From contig JAKAGV010000006.1 of NCBI GenBank assembly GCA_021815405.1, positions 1 through 64,000 of the forward strand: a stretch of DNA of 64,000 nucleotides, given 5' to 3'. The position numbers and the translations under genes were made by a program. A model generated the notes under the pieces. The model was given only the letters and a program-made list of their open reading frames with translations, did not search any database and had not been told where the DNA came from. Shown here piece by piece: positions 53,006 through 63,400 of the stretch; the first letter of the stretch is position 1, and each line of letters opens with the position of its first letter. This stretch comes from Bacteroidota bacterium (GTDB taxonomy: Bacteria > Bacteroidota > Ignavibacteria > Ignavibacteriales > Ignavibacteriaceae).

Positions 53006-54088
53006 ATGAAAACTATCGATAGGTATTTAATAAAGCAGTTCCTGCAGACTATCTTTTTCGGTATATTCGCTTTCACTCTGATTTTTGTCGTTATCAACAT
53101 GGTAGACAATATCGGCAGCTTTCTAGATCAAAATGTTCCGTTTGGTATCATTCTTCATTATTACATTGTCTTTACTCCGGATATTATAAAACTAATGACG
53201 CCGGTATCGGTTTTATTTGCCGCACTATTTACTGCAGGCAAGGCTGCAAACCTTAGCGAGCTTACAGCAATTAAAGCAAGCGGAGTAAGCTTGTACAGAT
53301 TTATGACTCCTTTTCTAATCACGGCTTTTGTCATAAGCATTCTTTCTATCTACTTTGCCGGTTATGTTGTACCGGAAGCAAATCAGGATAAAGAAGAAAT
53401 TGAAATGAAATATTTAAATTCAGGTTACAATTATATAGGCAGCAATATAATTTTCCAGGATTCGCAGACGAGAATTGTCAGCATTTCCTTTTTTGATACT
53501 CCGAGAAATCAAGCAGTTAGAACCAGCATAGAACAATTTGCTAAAGATGATCCTACAAGAATGGTATCTCGTATTGATGCTAAAGATATGGTTTTTGATA
53601 CCACTTCTCATATCTGGATTGCATATGACGGACTAGAAAGAACGTTTAACCAATCAGGTCAGACAGTTACTTATTTTTCTAAAAAGGATTTGAAATATTT
53701 AAATTTCACTCCATCAGATCTATCCGAAAAACAGCAGAAACCTGAAAACATGAACTTAACTCAATTAAGAAAATTAATTAAATCTCAGGAGAAAGCCGGA
53801 AACGATCCAACTAGTTCTTTAATAGAATATTACTCAAGATTTTCTTTTCCGCTTTCAAGTTTAATTGTTGTATTCTTCGGTTTGCCTATTTCTGCAAACA
53901 AAAGAAGGGGCGGATTAGCTGTTCAAGTTGGATTAAATATTCTTGTTACGTTTATTTATTTGGTTTTTATGCAAGTAAGTCTTGCATTTGGAAAGAACGG
54001 CGCATTAAGTCCGCTTCTTACGGCATGGTCAGCTAATTTAATTTTTCTTGCGGCAGCATTAATAAACCTTCCGAAAGTACAGCAGTAA
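53006..54088 (+). CDS. LptF/LptG-type lipopolysaccharide export permease (second copy)
   Basis: The 360-residue partner permease starts with DRYLIKQFLQTIFFGIFAFTL. It has membrane segments near 15-35, 50-80 and 95-120, a shorter periplasmic domain, and C-terminal segments containing SRFSFPLSSLIVVFFGLPIS. The N-terminal signature is more like LptG, so this is probably LptG and the upstream gene LptF. The ATG directly follows the upstream TAA, which implies coupled 1:1 synthesis. Confidence 0.9.
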   Translation: MKTIDRYLIKQFLQTIFFGIFAFTLIFVVINMVDNIGSFLDQNVPFGIILHYYIVFTPDIIKLMTPVSVLFAALFTAGKAANLSELTAIKASGVSLYRFMTPFLITAFVISILSIYFAGYVVPEANQDKEEIEMKYLNSGYNYIGSNIIFQDSQTRIVSISFFDTPRNQAVRTSIEQFAKDDPTRMVSRIDAKDMVFDTTSHIWIAYDGLERTFNQSGQTVTYFSKKDLKYLNFTPSDLSEKQQKPENMNLTQLRKLIKSQEKAGNDPTSSLIEYYSRFSFPLSSLIVVFFGLPISANKRRGGLAVQVGLNILVTFIYLVFMQVSLAFGKNGALSPLLTAWSANLIFLAAALINLPKVQQ

Positions 54089-54091
54089 AAT

Positions 54092-54124
54092 AAGACACCC
54101 ACTTCAAATATAAGTGAGTGTCTT
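54092..54124 (-). terminator. Hairpin between the convergent permease and barrel genes
   Basis: AAGACACCCACTT pairs with AAGTGAGTGTCTT with one C/A mismatch that is a G-U pair in minus-strand RNA, plus a 7-nt loop. It lies 3 bp after the permease stop and 10 bp after the minus-strand stop at 54135, so it may end both transcripts. The outer arms equal those of the hairpin at 10983-11015. Confidence 0.7.
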
Positions 54125-54134
54125 TAAATTCTAA

Positions 54135-55577
54135 TTAAAACTTCCAGCGGGAATCGAATGAAAAGGAAATGTACTTTGCGGAATTAGGTGCAACAAAATC
54201 TTGGAAGTCAGTAGTACCAAGATTGAATTCCACAACACCGGCATCAATTCCTAAACCGGCAGCCCAGTGGAAGCCATACAATCCGCCGAAAGAAAATCCG
54301 GTTCTAATGTAAGGTATCCAGTCCATCGGCTTCCATTCAGCACCGAGAGAAACTCTTGTCTTTGTAGAGTTGCCAGGCTGATCATTAAAGCCCTGGTTAA
54401 TATCCAAAGCGAGCAGCAAAGTACCTGGAAAGCTTGAAGCACCAAAATCAAATTTGTATGCAGCGCCAATTCTTAATGCAGTCGGCAGACTTGTAGTAAA
54501 GCTGCTTACGCTGTCGCTTTGTCCTTTAAATTTATCTTTCAAAGAATCCCGCTGCGACTGGCTTGTAATATCCGTAATAGTATATTGCCCGGTAGAAGTA
54601 GTTAAGGCTGCATTTTTATCCCAGTTAATACTTCCAAAATCCGTAACAGCTAAAGCAAATTTCCAGGTATCACCAATGCTTGCATTTAAACCTAAGTCAA
54701 AGCCCATACCTGTACCGGCAGGAGTTGGAAACGGACTAAAATTAGAATTATTATTTGAATTAGTTGAATCGTTTGAATTATTAGAACTATTAGCGTAATT
54801 ATACTTAACATTAAAATTATCAGAGAATGCCGATTGAATGCTATAATTAGTACTAAAAGTAATGTCATCGTTGGCAGAATTGGTAGTGATGGAATTACCG
54901 GTTGTCTGCATGCTCTGGGCAAAAGCGAAGCCTTGTACATACTTAATTGTAAGACCGGCAGCAAGACTTGTAAAAATACTCTGGAAATCCGTAGGAAGCT
55001 CTCTTGCATAGGATAAAGAATAATCTCTTATCCACCATGCATTAATTTTAGCATCGTCAAAATTATAATTTGAACCGAGAGGATTACCGCTTGTAGCAAG
55101 CTGAGAAAGCTGTTGCGGTACGGTAACATCGCCGGCAACGACATCATTAATTCCAATTCCGAAAGCACCGATAGACTTTCCTAAATTTAATTCGAAAGAA
55201 AAAATATTTAAGGAAACATTGGCAAGAATTAATCCGCCTCCGGAAAAGAGGGAGTTCAATCTTTGTTTGTCAGCGTCCGATAGAACCATCGTACTGTCGG
55301 TAAAGAAGTAATTAATATCATTTAAGGAAATAAAATTTGTACCTGTTCTTAAAGTAACATAAGGAATAGGCAGAACGGTTGAAAAATTAACTGCATCGGA
55401 AGTGTTTACTAAATTTGCCGGATTGATGCCTATCGAGAACACTCCTTGAGAAATTGCATTAGAAGTTTTTGCCATACTAGCGCTTCGTGCATCTAAAGCA
55501 CCAAGCGAGCCAAATTGAGCAAAGACTGAAACCGAACCTAATAAAACTAATGAAATTAAAATTTTGATATTTTTCAT
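54135..55577 (-). CDS. Outer-membrane beta-barrel protein of unknown role (PorV/DUF5723-like)
   Basis: The 480-residue product has a signal peptide (about 1-20, SVSVFAQ). It has a start typical of PorV/FadL-like barrels of Bacteroidota (LGALDARSASMAKTSNAISQGVFSIGINPANL in parts) and ends in an aromatic residue (SFSFDSRWKF). A Ser/Asn-repeat loop (NSSNNSNDSTNSNNNSNFS) lies around residue 262-282, probably surface exposed. AGGAGAGG precedes the ATG. It follows a lipoprotein gene by 13 bp, so the two may form an outer-membrane complex. Confidence 0.7.
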   Translation of the reverse strand: MKNIKILISLVLLGSVSVFAQFGSLGALDARSASMAKTSNAISQGVFSIGINPANLVNTSDAVNFSTVLPIPYVTLRTGTNFISLNDINYFFTDSTMVLSDADKQRLNSLFSGGGLILANVSLNIFSFELNLGKSIGAFGIGINDVVAGDVTVPQQLSQLATSGNPLGSNYNFDDAKINAWWIRDYSLSYARELPTDFQSIFTSLAAGLTIKYVQGFAFAQSMQTTGNSITTNSANDDITFSTNYSIQSAFSDNFNVKYNYANSSNNSNDSTNSNNNSNFSPFPTPAGTGMGFDLGLNASIGDTWKFALAVTDFGSINWDKNAALTTSTGQYTITDITSQSQRDSLKDKFKGQSDSVSSFTTSLPTALRIGAAYKFDFGASSFPGTLLLALDINQGFNDQPGNSTKTRVSLGAEWKPMDWIPYIRTGFSFGGLYGFHWAAGLGIDAGVVEFNLGTTDFQDFVAPNSAKYISFSFDSRWKF

Positions 55578-55590
55578 TTTTCTTCCTCTC

Positions 55591-57162
55591 CTATTTTATA
55601 TTATTATTGCTTACTCTGAACTTAACACCGCCGAACACTTGAATTTGAATTTGATCGTCCGGTCGGATTGCAACACGAGTAGGAGAGTTTGGAGTTTGGA
55701 TACTTACCGTATAGATTGCATATTGAGCATGTGAAAGCAAATCAGTCTGAGTCGAATCTAATTGAACTTTAAGACTCGTTACTCCTTCCGAAGTAACATT
55801 CCCGTTCTGATCAACATTTGCAGGACTTACCGTGAAGGTTGAGTTTGAAGTTATATTATTCGTTAAAGTAAATAATGGATGGTATAATGAATCTACAAGC
55901 TTAACAACCATTGAAGCATTCAGCGGAATACCATTCTGAACGTTGATGGATAAGAAGGCTGACTGAGAATCTCTTATTTTAGATCTATCATTATCTGATA
56001 AGTCACCCATGTTAGTTGTATCTGTAGTAGATGAATTATTTATTGCCAGATAACTTGTTGTAGAAAAGCTTGCAGTAAATTTAACAGAATCACCTGAAGC
56101 AACAGTACCGCTTTGATTGTTAGGATTCATATAATAAACTGCGGAAACTTCTACACTATCCGGCAAATAGCTAATAAAATCAGTAATATTTTTACTGTTC
56201 AAAGAATTAAAATCAAAATGTTTGTCTGTACCGCTGAAGATAAATGTCTTAGCACTGTCGGGAATATCAAGATACATTGGAGCGGTTCCATCATTTCTTA
56301 TTCCTATAATTGTTAAGCTGTCAACTTCAATCTGGAAAGGATTATTATTGGTAGCAGCCGGAATATATTTTGCATCGAGATAGAGATTCGCATCTTTTAA
56401 CTGCACCTTACCTCTGTAGTCTTTTGCATTGCCGATATTCAAGGCAAATGTACTTGATTTTTCGCCGAGCCTCTTTTTAGGAATTATCCCGGTAGCAGTA
56501 CTGAAATAGAAATCACTAGCCGTAAGGTTTACTCCAATTGTTGCTGGCAGGGTTGATGATGCATCAAGAATTACTTGGAGGCTGTTGCTGAAAAAAGAAG
56601 GTTGATTTGGCGGTAAATTATAATCTGCACCGGCAAAATCAACTGTATTTGAAACTGTGCCCAGTGCGCCTATTTGAATTGTCTTAGAGAATGTATTCCC
56701 ATTAATTGAAATTCCGGGAATGGAAAATGAAACTGTGACAGTCTGTGCAGAAGGATTTGAGAAACTATAAGATAAATTACCGCTGCTGAAAACGGCTTTG
56801 TTTATAGTAACACCTCCCGGAAATTGTACGTAAATTGTCTTGGATCCAGCACCGGTTATAACATTATCGTTAGTGCTTTCATTTCCAATAGCCTGTACAA
56901 ATGTAGAAACATCCTTGGATATTGAATATTCATCAGATTGAATTAAATAAATATCATTGGGAGTGCCTGAATCCTGGACTGAAATATAATTTTGCTTCTT
57001 GATAATATCATTTAAGCTATAGCTTCTATTTACAATGGGAATATTAAGATCAACATCCCATTGCGGCATTACCAGATTTTTAGGTATATCCAGACAGCCG
57101 GACATAAATAAAGTTAGCAAGAATAAAATAGGAAGACTAAAGTAGTAAACGGTTTTGGACAT
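55591..57162 (-). CDS. Large lipoprotein of unknown function paired with the barrel gene
   Basis: The 523-residue product has a lipoprotein signal with lipobox FMSGC (Cys23). The mature chain is beta-rich and Ser/Thr/Asn-rich, starting PQWDVDLNIPIVNRSYSLNDI, with repeated Ig-like strand patterns (VTVSFSIPGISINGNTFSKTI in parts). No family with a known function is recognised. AGGAGG precedes the ATG. The outer-membrane barrel gene follows 13 bp downstream, so a shared role at the cell surface is likely. Confidence 0.75.
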   Translation of the reverse strand: MSKTVYYFSLPILFLLTLFMSGCLDIPKNLVMPQWDVDLNIPIVNRSYSLNDIIKKQNYISVQDSGTPNDIYLIQSDEYSISKDVSTFVQAIGNESTNDNVITGAGSKTIYVQFPGGVTINKAVFSSGNLSYSFSNPSAQTVTVSFSIPGISINGNTFSKTIQIGALGTVSNTVDFAGADYNLPPNQPSFFSNSLQVILDASSTLPATIGVNLTASDFYFSTATGIIPKKRLGEKSSTFALNIGNAKDYRGKVQLKDANLYLDAKYIPAATNNNPFQIEVDSLTIIGIRNDGTAPMYLDIPDSAKTFIFSGTDKHFDFNSLNSKNITDFISYLPDSVEVSAVYYMNPNNQSGTVASGDSVKFTASFSTTSYLAINNSSTTDTTNMGDLSDNDRSKIRDSQSAFLSINVQNGIPLNASMVVKLVDSLYHPLFTLTNNITSNSTFTVSPANVDQNGNVTSEGVTSLKVQLDSTQTDLLSHAQYAIYTVSIQTPNSPTRVAIRPDDQIQIQVFGGVKFRVSNNNIK

Positions 57163-57205
57163 GAAACCTCCTGTTTAATATGATTATCCTGATATTCTTA
57201 GTTGA

Positions 57206-57238
57206 TTATGATGCGGCTGAATAACAGCCGCATCATAA
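57206..57238 (-). terminator. Strong hairpin after the T9SS-tagged protein gene
   Basis: A perfect 14-bp stem, TTATGATGCGGCTG/CAGCCGCATCATAA, with a 5-nt loop lies 10 bp after the stop at 57249. On the plus strand it is followed by TTTTTT. On the minus strand the tail is only moderately T-rich. Confidence 0.7.
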
Positions 57239-57248
57239 AATTTTTTAT

Positions 57249-58184
57249 TTATTTCATATAGAGCATTTTACGGGATAAAGTTAAACCATTCGCTTTCAAC
57301 TCATATATGTATAAGCCGGAAGATAGGTTATCAGGACTAAATGTCACATTGTGTACTCCCGCTGAACTCAAACCATTTACAAGTGTAGCAACTTTTACTC
57401 CTAAAATATTATAAACGTTCAATTGAACAAACGATCTCACAGGTAAATCATATTCAATATTTGTAGAAGGATTGAATGGGTTTGGATAATTCTGTTTTAA
57501 TTCAAAGTTAGAAGGTATGTTCTTAGCTGCAGGTTGGCTTTCAACACCGGTAACAGAACTTTGAGTTGAGCCAACTATATGCGAAAAGTGGCTAATCTCT
57601 GCAGTAACACTCGAAGCACTGTCATAAGTGGTTATCCCCGTTAAATCAAAACCAGTTGATACCTCATAGACAAATTTGAGTGCAGAATTAATATCAATTC
57701 CGGTTTTGGAAATAAATGAGTTAAAGTCAGCAGACTTATTTAATCTAAGTATAGCATAAGTACCGGAATTAAGATTGAATGGTTCCGGCAGCAAATTGCC
57801 GTTAAAATCGTAAACAGCAAAGTTTACATCAAAAAAGAAATCAGCACCAAAATTAGGGTCATAATTTCCGCTAGAAAGATCTATATCTGATATGTCAAAA
57901 ATTATTGAGATATTTTGATTCAGAGAACCCTGTTGAAAATAAAATTCACTACCGACCAAAGCATTGTAAAGCCCTTGTGCAACAGCATAATTCCCGGTGA
58001 GGATAGCCGGCTTAATAGTATAAACTTGTCCCTCACTTATCGTATCTGAATAAATAGAAACTGCTCCCACATTGGTTGCCTGTGCAAAGAATTGTATAGC
58101 AATTTTATGAGAAGTTTGCGCTTGTATCCGGGAAAATGAGAATGCAAACAAAACAGCAAAAAAGTAGTAAAACATTTTCTTCAT
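57249..58184 (-). CDS. Secreted protein with type IX secretion sorting domain
   Basis: The 311-residue product has a signal peptide (about 1-22) and a beta-rich domain of unknown function (about 25-205). The C-terminal type A sorting domain (about 227-311) reads FELKQNYPNPFNPSTNIEYDL, then VQLNVYNILGVKVATLVNG, then SSGLYIYELKANG, ending SRKMLYMK (in parts). This tag directs export across the outer membrane by the T9SS and anchoring or release at the surface. The N-terminal domain is not recognised. Confidence 0.88.
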   Translation of the reverse strand: MKKMFYYFFAVLFAFSFSRIQAQTSHKIAIQFFAQATNVGAVSIYSDTISEGQVYTIKPAILTGNYAVAQGLYNALVGSEFYFQQGSLNQNISIIFDISDIDLSSGNYDPNFGADFFFDVNFAVYDFNGNLLPEPFNLNSGTYAILRLNKSADFNSFISKTGIDINSALKFVYEVSTGFDLTGITTYDSASSVTAEISHFSHIVGSTQSSVTGVESQPAAKNIPSNFELKQNYPNPFNPSTNIEYDLPVRSFVQLNVYNILGVKVATLVNGLSSAGVHNVTFSPDNLSSGLYIYELKANGLTLSRKMLYMK

Positions 58185-58209
58185 ATAGAGCCCTCATAAT
58201 AATTATTAA

Positions 58210-58236
58210 ACATATAATACATATAATACATATAAG
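58210..58236. repeat. Short tandem repeat, 9-bp unit x3
   Basis: ACATATAAT is repeated three times (the last unit ending in G) just upstream of the T9SS-tagged protein gene. This AT-rich array could vary in length by slippage and lies in the promoter region of that gene. Confidence 0.7.
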
Positions 58237-58341
58237 CTAGCAATAATCAAGATAGAGTTTAATTAGGAAGAAGTGAAAAATCATTAAATATCGGCATATA
58301 TGGAGTTATTTAACAAAAACTTTCTTGAAATTCGCGCGCTG

Positions 58342-58363
58342 AAAAAATAACTCTTAAGTTATT
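58342..58363 (-). terminator. Intrinsic terminator of the T9SS-tagged M1 peptidase gene
   Basis: AATAACT/AGTTATT form a 7-bp stem with a 4-nt loop, followed on the minus strand by TTTTTT. It lies about 63 bp after the stop. Confidence 0.65.
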
Positions 58364-58425
58364 AATTTCATAATCGAAAATGTCCAGAATTATTTTAGTC
58401 ACTTTAATCTTTAAATCACAGAAAG

Positions 58426-60426
58426 TTACTTTATGAGTATCATTTTTTTTGATGATTTATAATTCCCGGCAGTTAATGAATATATATATACCCCGCTTGC
58501 AAATTCATTCAAATTATTCTCCGGAGGAAATGTTACCGTGTAATTTCCTGCTGATTGCTTTTTATTTACCAAAACTGCAACCTGCCTTCCTAATAGGTCG
58601 TATACAACCAACTTAACGGGAATATAACCTTTTTCCTGTACGGCAATAGAATAACTAATCTTAGTTGTTGGATTAAAAGGATTGGGATAATTTTGATCTA
58701 AAGAAAAATAAGTCGGCTTAGTAAAGTCAATAGAATCAAGTAAACTAAGATTTTTCAATATCAAATTATTGGGGTCAAAAGTAATATAGAGTGGTTTGTT
58801 TTTTACTGTTAAAGGAAATTGTTGCGATTGAGCATTATTGAAAATATATAATGTAGTATCACCAGCTTCCGTAGTAACCTGAATTTCTATAGGCATGGTA
58901 AAGAAGGTTGGGTTAAAGCCGGTGGTTTGATTAACATCCAACAAAATTTTATACAAATTATTTCCAAGCGATTCAAAATTCCAATCAACATTATACGTAG
59001 GGATACCTTCACCATAAATCCATTCATTAAAAAAATAACTTAAACTGGAACCGAATACTTCTTCGGCGATTTTTTCAAAATCTTGAGTTGTGGCAACGCC
59101 GTAAGCTAAACCGGGAGCCGAATTATATGTTCTTAAAATTTTAAAGAAAGTTGAATCGCCTACTATACCTCTAAGCATATGGAGTACAACGGCACCTTTT
59201 GCGTAAGATCTGTCATAATCAAAAATATTATTGACATCAGAAATATTGGTTAAATAAATAGAACCTTTCGCAGCTTTCGCATTTTTCATATCATTCGATA
59301 TCATCTGATTGTAAACACCTTTGCCCTGTGTAGCTTCAAAATAAACTGCTTCCGAATAAGTAGCAAAGCCTTCATTAAGCCAGATGTCATTCCAGTCGGC
59401 GCAAGTTACTTTATCTCCAAACCATTGATGAGCCAGTTCGTGGGCTTCAAGATCTTCATCAAAGCTTCCTAACGAAGTACAAGTTTGATGTTCCATTCCC
59501 CCGCCCCATCCGAATTGAGCTTCACCGTATTTCTCACGTAGGAATGGATATTGCCCGTAACGCTCAGAGAAGATTTTGATCATGTTAGGTACTTTACTTA
59601 TGCCGTCCATTGCCAGACTGTCATCTTCAGGATAAACAAAATACATAATCGGCATTGAATCAGCAGCAGCATATTTATAATAATTTGTATGCTGGATATA
59701 ATTCGAAACTGCGATAGAAATTAAGTACTGAGATATCGGATAACTGTTATGCCATTTATAAGTTTTGGTTCCATTTCCGTTATCGATAACTTGCATAAGT
59801 AATCCGTTTGAAGCTGCGATCAGATTACTGTCGCATGTAACCCAAACATCCGATGAATCGGCTTTATCTGCCGGAGTATCTTTACATGGAAACCAATCGC
59901 TGGCACCATAAGGCTCGCTCAAACTCCAAATTGCAGGATAACCATCATGACTGCCGAATTCAAAACTGCCGAATCCGCTTGAGCCTGGTGTACCTTCATA
60001 ATAAACAGTAACAGAAAATGATTCTCCATAATTTAATGTTGAGTCAAAGGTAATAAACAGCTTTGCGTTCGAGTGTGTATATGCAAGCTGTTTCCCATTT
60101 GAAGTAACTGAATCAACATTTAGTGGATTTTGAAGATCAAGGAAAAATGTTTTTAATTCAGCAGATTTACATTTTGCACTAACAGTTACCACTCCGATTA
60201 AATAATGATTGGAATATTGAAGCTTCAAATCTAATTTATAGTAAGTCACATCAATTGTCGAATCTCCGGGATATTCAACCGAAGAAATTTTTTTAAGTGC
60301 TTTGTACTGCTTCTCTTCAGCCTTAACTAAGGCTTCCTTTGAGCTTTGAGCAAATGATAAATTCTGAAATAAAGACTGAATAATCAAAGCAATAATAAAA
60401 ATTCCATGAATCTTAAATTTTTTCAA
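58426..60426 (-). CDS. M1 family aminopeptidase with type IX sorting domain
   Basis: The 666-residue protein has a signal peptide (about 1-26), an N-terminal beta domain, and a catalytic domain with GGMEHQT, HELAHQWFGDK (HExxH) and WLNEGFATYSEA (third zinc ligand). A C-terminal T9SS sorting domain (about 577-666) shows FSLDQNYPNPFNPTTKISYS, LVVYDLLGRQVAVLVN and ASGVYIYSLTAGNYKSSKKM (in parts). It should act at or outside the cell surface on peptides. It is a paralogue of the untagged M1 enzyme at 39975-41693. Confidence 0.94.
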   Translation of the reverse strand: MKKFKIHGIFIIALIIQSLFQNLSFAQSSKEALVKAEEKQYKALKKISSVEYPGDSTIDVTYYKLDLKLQYSNHYLIGVVTVSAKCKSAELKTFFLDLQNPLNVDSVTSNGKQLAYTHSNAKLFITFDSTLNYGESFSVTVYYEGTPGSSGFGSFEFGSHDGYPAIWSLSEPYGASDWFPCKDTPADKADSSDVWVTCDSNLIAASNGLLMQVIDNGNGTKTYKWHNSYPISQYLISIAVSNYIQHTNYYKYAAADSMPIMYFVYPEDDSLAMDGISKVPNMIKIFSERYGQYPFLREKYGEAQFGWGGGMEHQTCTSLGSFDEDLEAHELAHQWFGDKVTCADWNDIWLNEGFATYSEAVYFEATQGKGVYNQMISNDMKNAKAAKGSIYLTNISDVNNIFDYDRSYAKGAVVLHMLRGIVGDSTFFKILRTYNSAPGLAYGVATTQDFEKIAEEVFGSSLSYFFNEWIYGEGIPTYNVDWNFESLGNNLYKILLDVNQTTGFNPTFFTMPIEIQVTTEAGDTTLYIFNNAQSQQFPLTVKNKPLYITFDPNNLILKNLSLLDSIDFTKPTYFSLDQNYPNPFNPTTKISYSIAVQEKGYIPVKLVVYDLLGRQVAVLVNKKQSAGNYTVTFPPENNLNEFASGVYIYSLTAGNYKSSKKMILIK

Positions 60427-60448
60427 CTTGGTTCCTTCTAAAAAAGCT

Positions 60449-63400
60449 TCAACTTAATTCTTGAATTCTACAAATAGGTCGGAAATTGCAGTACCGGCAA
60501 ACTATATTTTCTCGGTCTTTTAATGTTGACAGATTAAATTTCCCTTCAGTAATTTCTTTGACATACTTCTTAATCATATCAAGACAAATTTCAATCAATT
60601 CCTTGTATGCATTAGTCAGTTTTTCGTCGTCAGGTTTTGATCGGGCAGTAAGCTGACTTATTAAATGTTCTCCGAAATCTTCGTCCGAAAATTTAAGTGA
60701 ATAAATGACAGCACCGGCAGGCTCATATTCTAAGTTTAACTGCGCCTTAATCATTTCTTTTGCTGCGTAAAGATAAAGCGGCAGCTGCAATGAAATTCCA
60801 TTAAGCAATTCGGAAGCCTTAGGCTTTTTCCCGCTGAGCTTATAATCAATAATTTTATATTTATTACCTTTCTCATCAATATCAATGCGATCAATTTTAC
60901 CGCTTACCTTAATCGAATCAACACTAATTTTAACCGGTGTTATCGATCCTTCATCTTGAACCTTTCCGAAACCGGTTTCAAATAATTCCGGGATGAAACC
61001 ATCAGAATTATTTTTCTCTTCAAGAAGAAATTTATAAAGAATTGTTTTTTTTCTATCGCCGTTAATCCCCAATATTTTTTCTTTTTCAAAAAATGTTAAT
61101 GGAGAATGAAAGTTTGCTTCTTCCACAAGTTTCTCTGCAATTTCAAAAATTAAATTCTCAGAAAAAATAAATTGCTTATCATCGGCATCTGCAAGCACGA
61201 TTCCCTTTTTTCTTATTTCTTTATAAAATTTGTATAGAATAGAATGAAGAAGGCTGCCCATTTCAAGCGCCTCAATGTCTTCAGTTGGTTCTTCAGGAAG
61301 CTCAAGCTTTAGAATGCGCTCAGCAAAATATTTGTATGGACACTTTGCATAAGTTTCCAACTGGGATATTGAATATTCATTCAATTCAAGTTCATCAAGT
61401 GACTTTTTGAGTGGTTCGTTTAAAGTTTCCTTCAAGTGACCCGAAAATTCAGAACCGCCGAATGGATTCTCCTGACGAAGCTTATTGATTTCTATTGCTC
61501 TCTTAATTCCGTCAATATCAATTCCATTTTCAACTAGATTAAAGTCAGGCAAAAGATTTTTAAAATTATTTCTCCCTAGATTTATTAGCAGCTCTTCTTT
61601 TGAATAAATTGAATCCGAATAATTTTTTTCTTTCTTCACTTTAATTAGAAATATTTCTTCGAACTCATTTAAGAAACTCGATTCGACTAACTCTTTTTTT
61701 TCTTCCCGAAACGGAAAAGTAAAATAGAGATGCTTCTCCCAGGCACAAAGTGATTGATAAAATCTGTATCGCTCTTCTGTCTGATGATTTCTTTCATTTT
61801 TAGAATATGATCCCGAAAAAAATATTTCGGGTGCGTATCTTGTCGGCAAGTCACCATCACACAAACCTGAAATAAATAGATAATCGAATTTCAAACCGCG
61901 TATTTCATTTAGAGTCGTTACCTGAACTCCGTATCCAGGTTTCTCTTTAATATTGAATCTTGAAGAAGAAACCGCTGTGCGAATGTTATTCAAATAAAAT
62001 GATAAAGGATGCGTTTTATTTTCACCGAACTCAAGTGTAAACAACTCGAAGATCTCTTCAACCAAATCTAAAAAAGTTGTTAAGCCTTTTACGTTTTCTT
62101 CAGGTGAGGACGCATTGTCATTTATCATCCTTTCGGGCACCCTTAACGAATAAATCAAATTCTGAAGAGTTATAAAGAATTCTTCGAGCGTCATTGATTT
62201 ATTAAAAGGAGAAAGAATCTTAGATATCTGTTTTATATCTGCCAACGCCTTCTTGAAGATTATTTTATCTTTAATTTTATAGTCGTCGCCATTTTCTTCA
62301 AGCTTATCAAGTTTCTCTATTGCATCTTCTAGAGTATTATTCCAATTATCGAAACCGGAAATAATTTTTAAATTGACTGAAGTTTTCAAAAGATTAGAAG
62401 CATCAACTTCAGTCAATTCCAGAAATCCGCCGCTCAATGCGCGGAAAATATTTTTATAATAAAAATCGTTTTCAAGTATTTCCAAAAAATTAATTATAGA
62501 AATTACAGGCGAAGAAGAATCAAGTGGAATTCTATCAGTCAGGTTAAATGGCAGACCGAATAGCGGAAAAATGTCTCGGATTAAAGGAGAATATTTTTGG
62601 ATTAAATTAAAAGCTACGCAAATCCGGTGAGGCTCAACTTTCTTTTCAATAATTAATTCTTTTATCTCCTTAGCAATCAATCTAACCTCAATCTCGCGGG
62701 TAGAAGCGGAAATCTTTGTTAAAGAATTTTCGAAAGTGTTCTCTTTCTTACCGGATTTTTTTTTGAAAAGATTTTCTCTTGTTATAGTCTGAAACTTATT
62801 TTGAACTGCAGCAGAGATATCTTTTATCGGTGAAAATCCCTTTTTAATAAGCTTACCATAACACTTTTCCAAATGAGAAAAAATCATCTCGTTAAAGTTG
62901 TAATAATCAAACAACACAAAAAGCTCGCAGCCTTTTGTTTCCGAAGCTGAATTGATTATTTCAATCTCCGGTGATGTAAATTCATCAAAGCCATTAATAA
63001 TTATCAAGGCAGCATCAGGATAAAGTTTTCTAAAATTCTTTTCAAATGCCCCCTGAGACAGCGAATTTAGCTCGCTGTAAATATCTCCGACCTCTTTTAC
63101 ATTCAGCTTTGAGCATTTCGATTGATAATTTTCATAAACATTTGCAATGTCTTCAGCTTTAATTTTTTCCGAGCCGGTTAAATTCTCAGATTCCAATCTA
63201 AGAAGAGACGGGGTAATTCCCTGCCGTTTATATTCTGAAATTACATCCCTAATTCTCTCCAGCGTTCCATGAGGTATATCGTTTTTGTAAACAGAAAAGT
63301 AATTCGGCTTAGTTTCTTTAAAACTTTGTTTTAGTAAAACAGAAGAGGCAGCTTCGCTCAATGTTCTTAAGGATGAATTTGCATCTGCGAAAAGAATGTT

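Noticed and set aside
54692-55009. 105-codon minus-strand frame inside the outer-membrane barrel gene
   Set aside because: It lies within a complete gene with signal peptide in another frame and has low-complexity, shadow-like composition.
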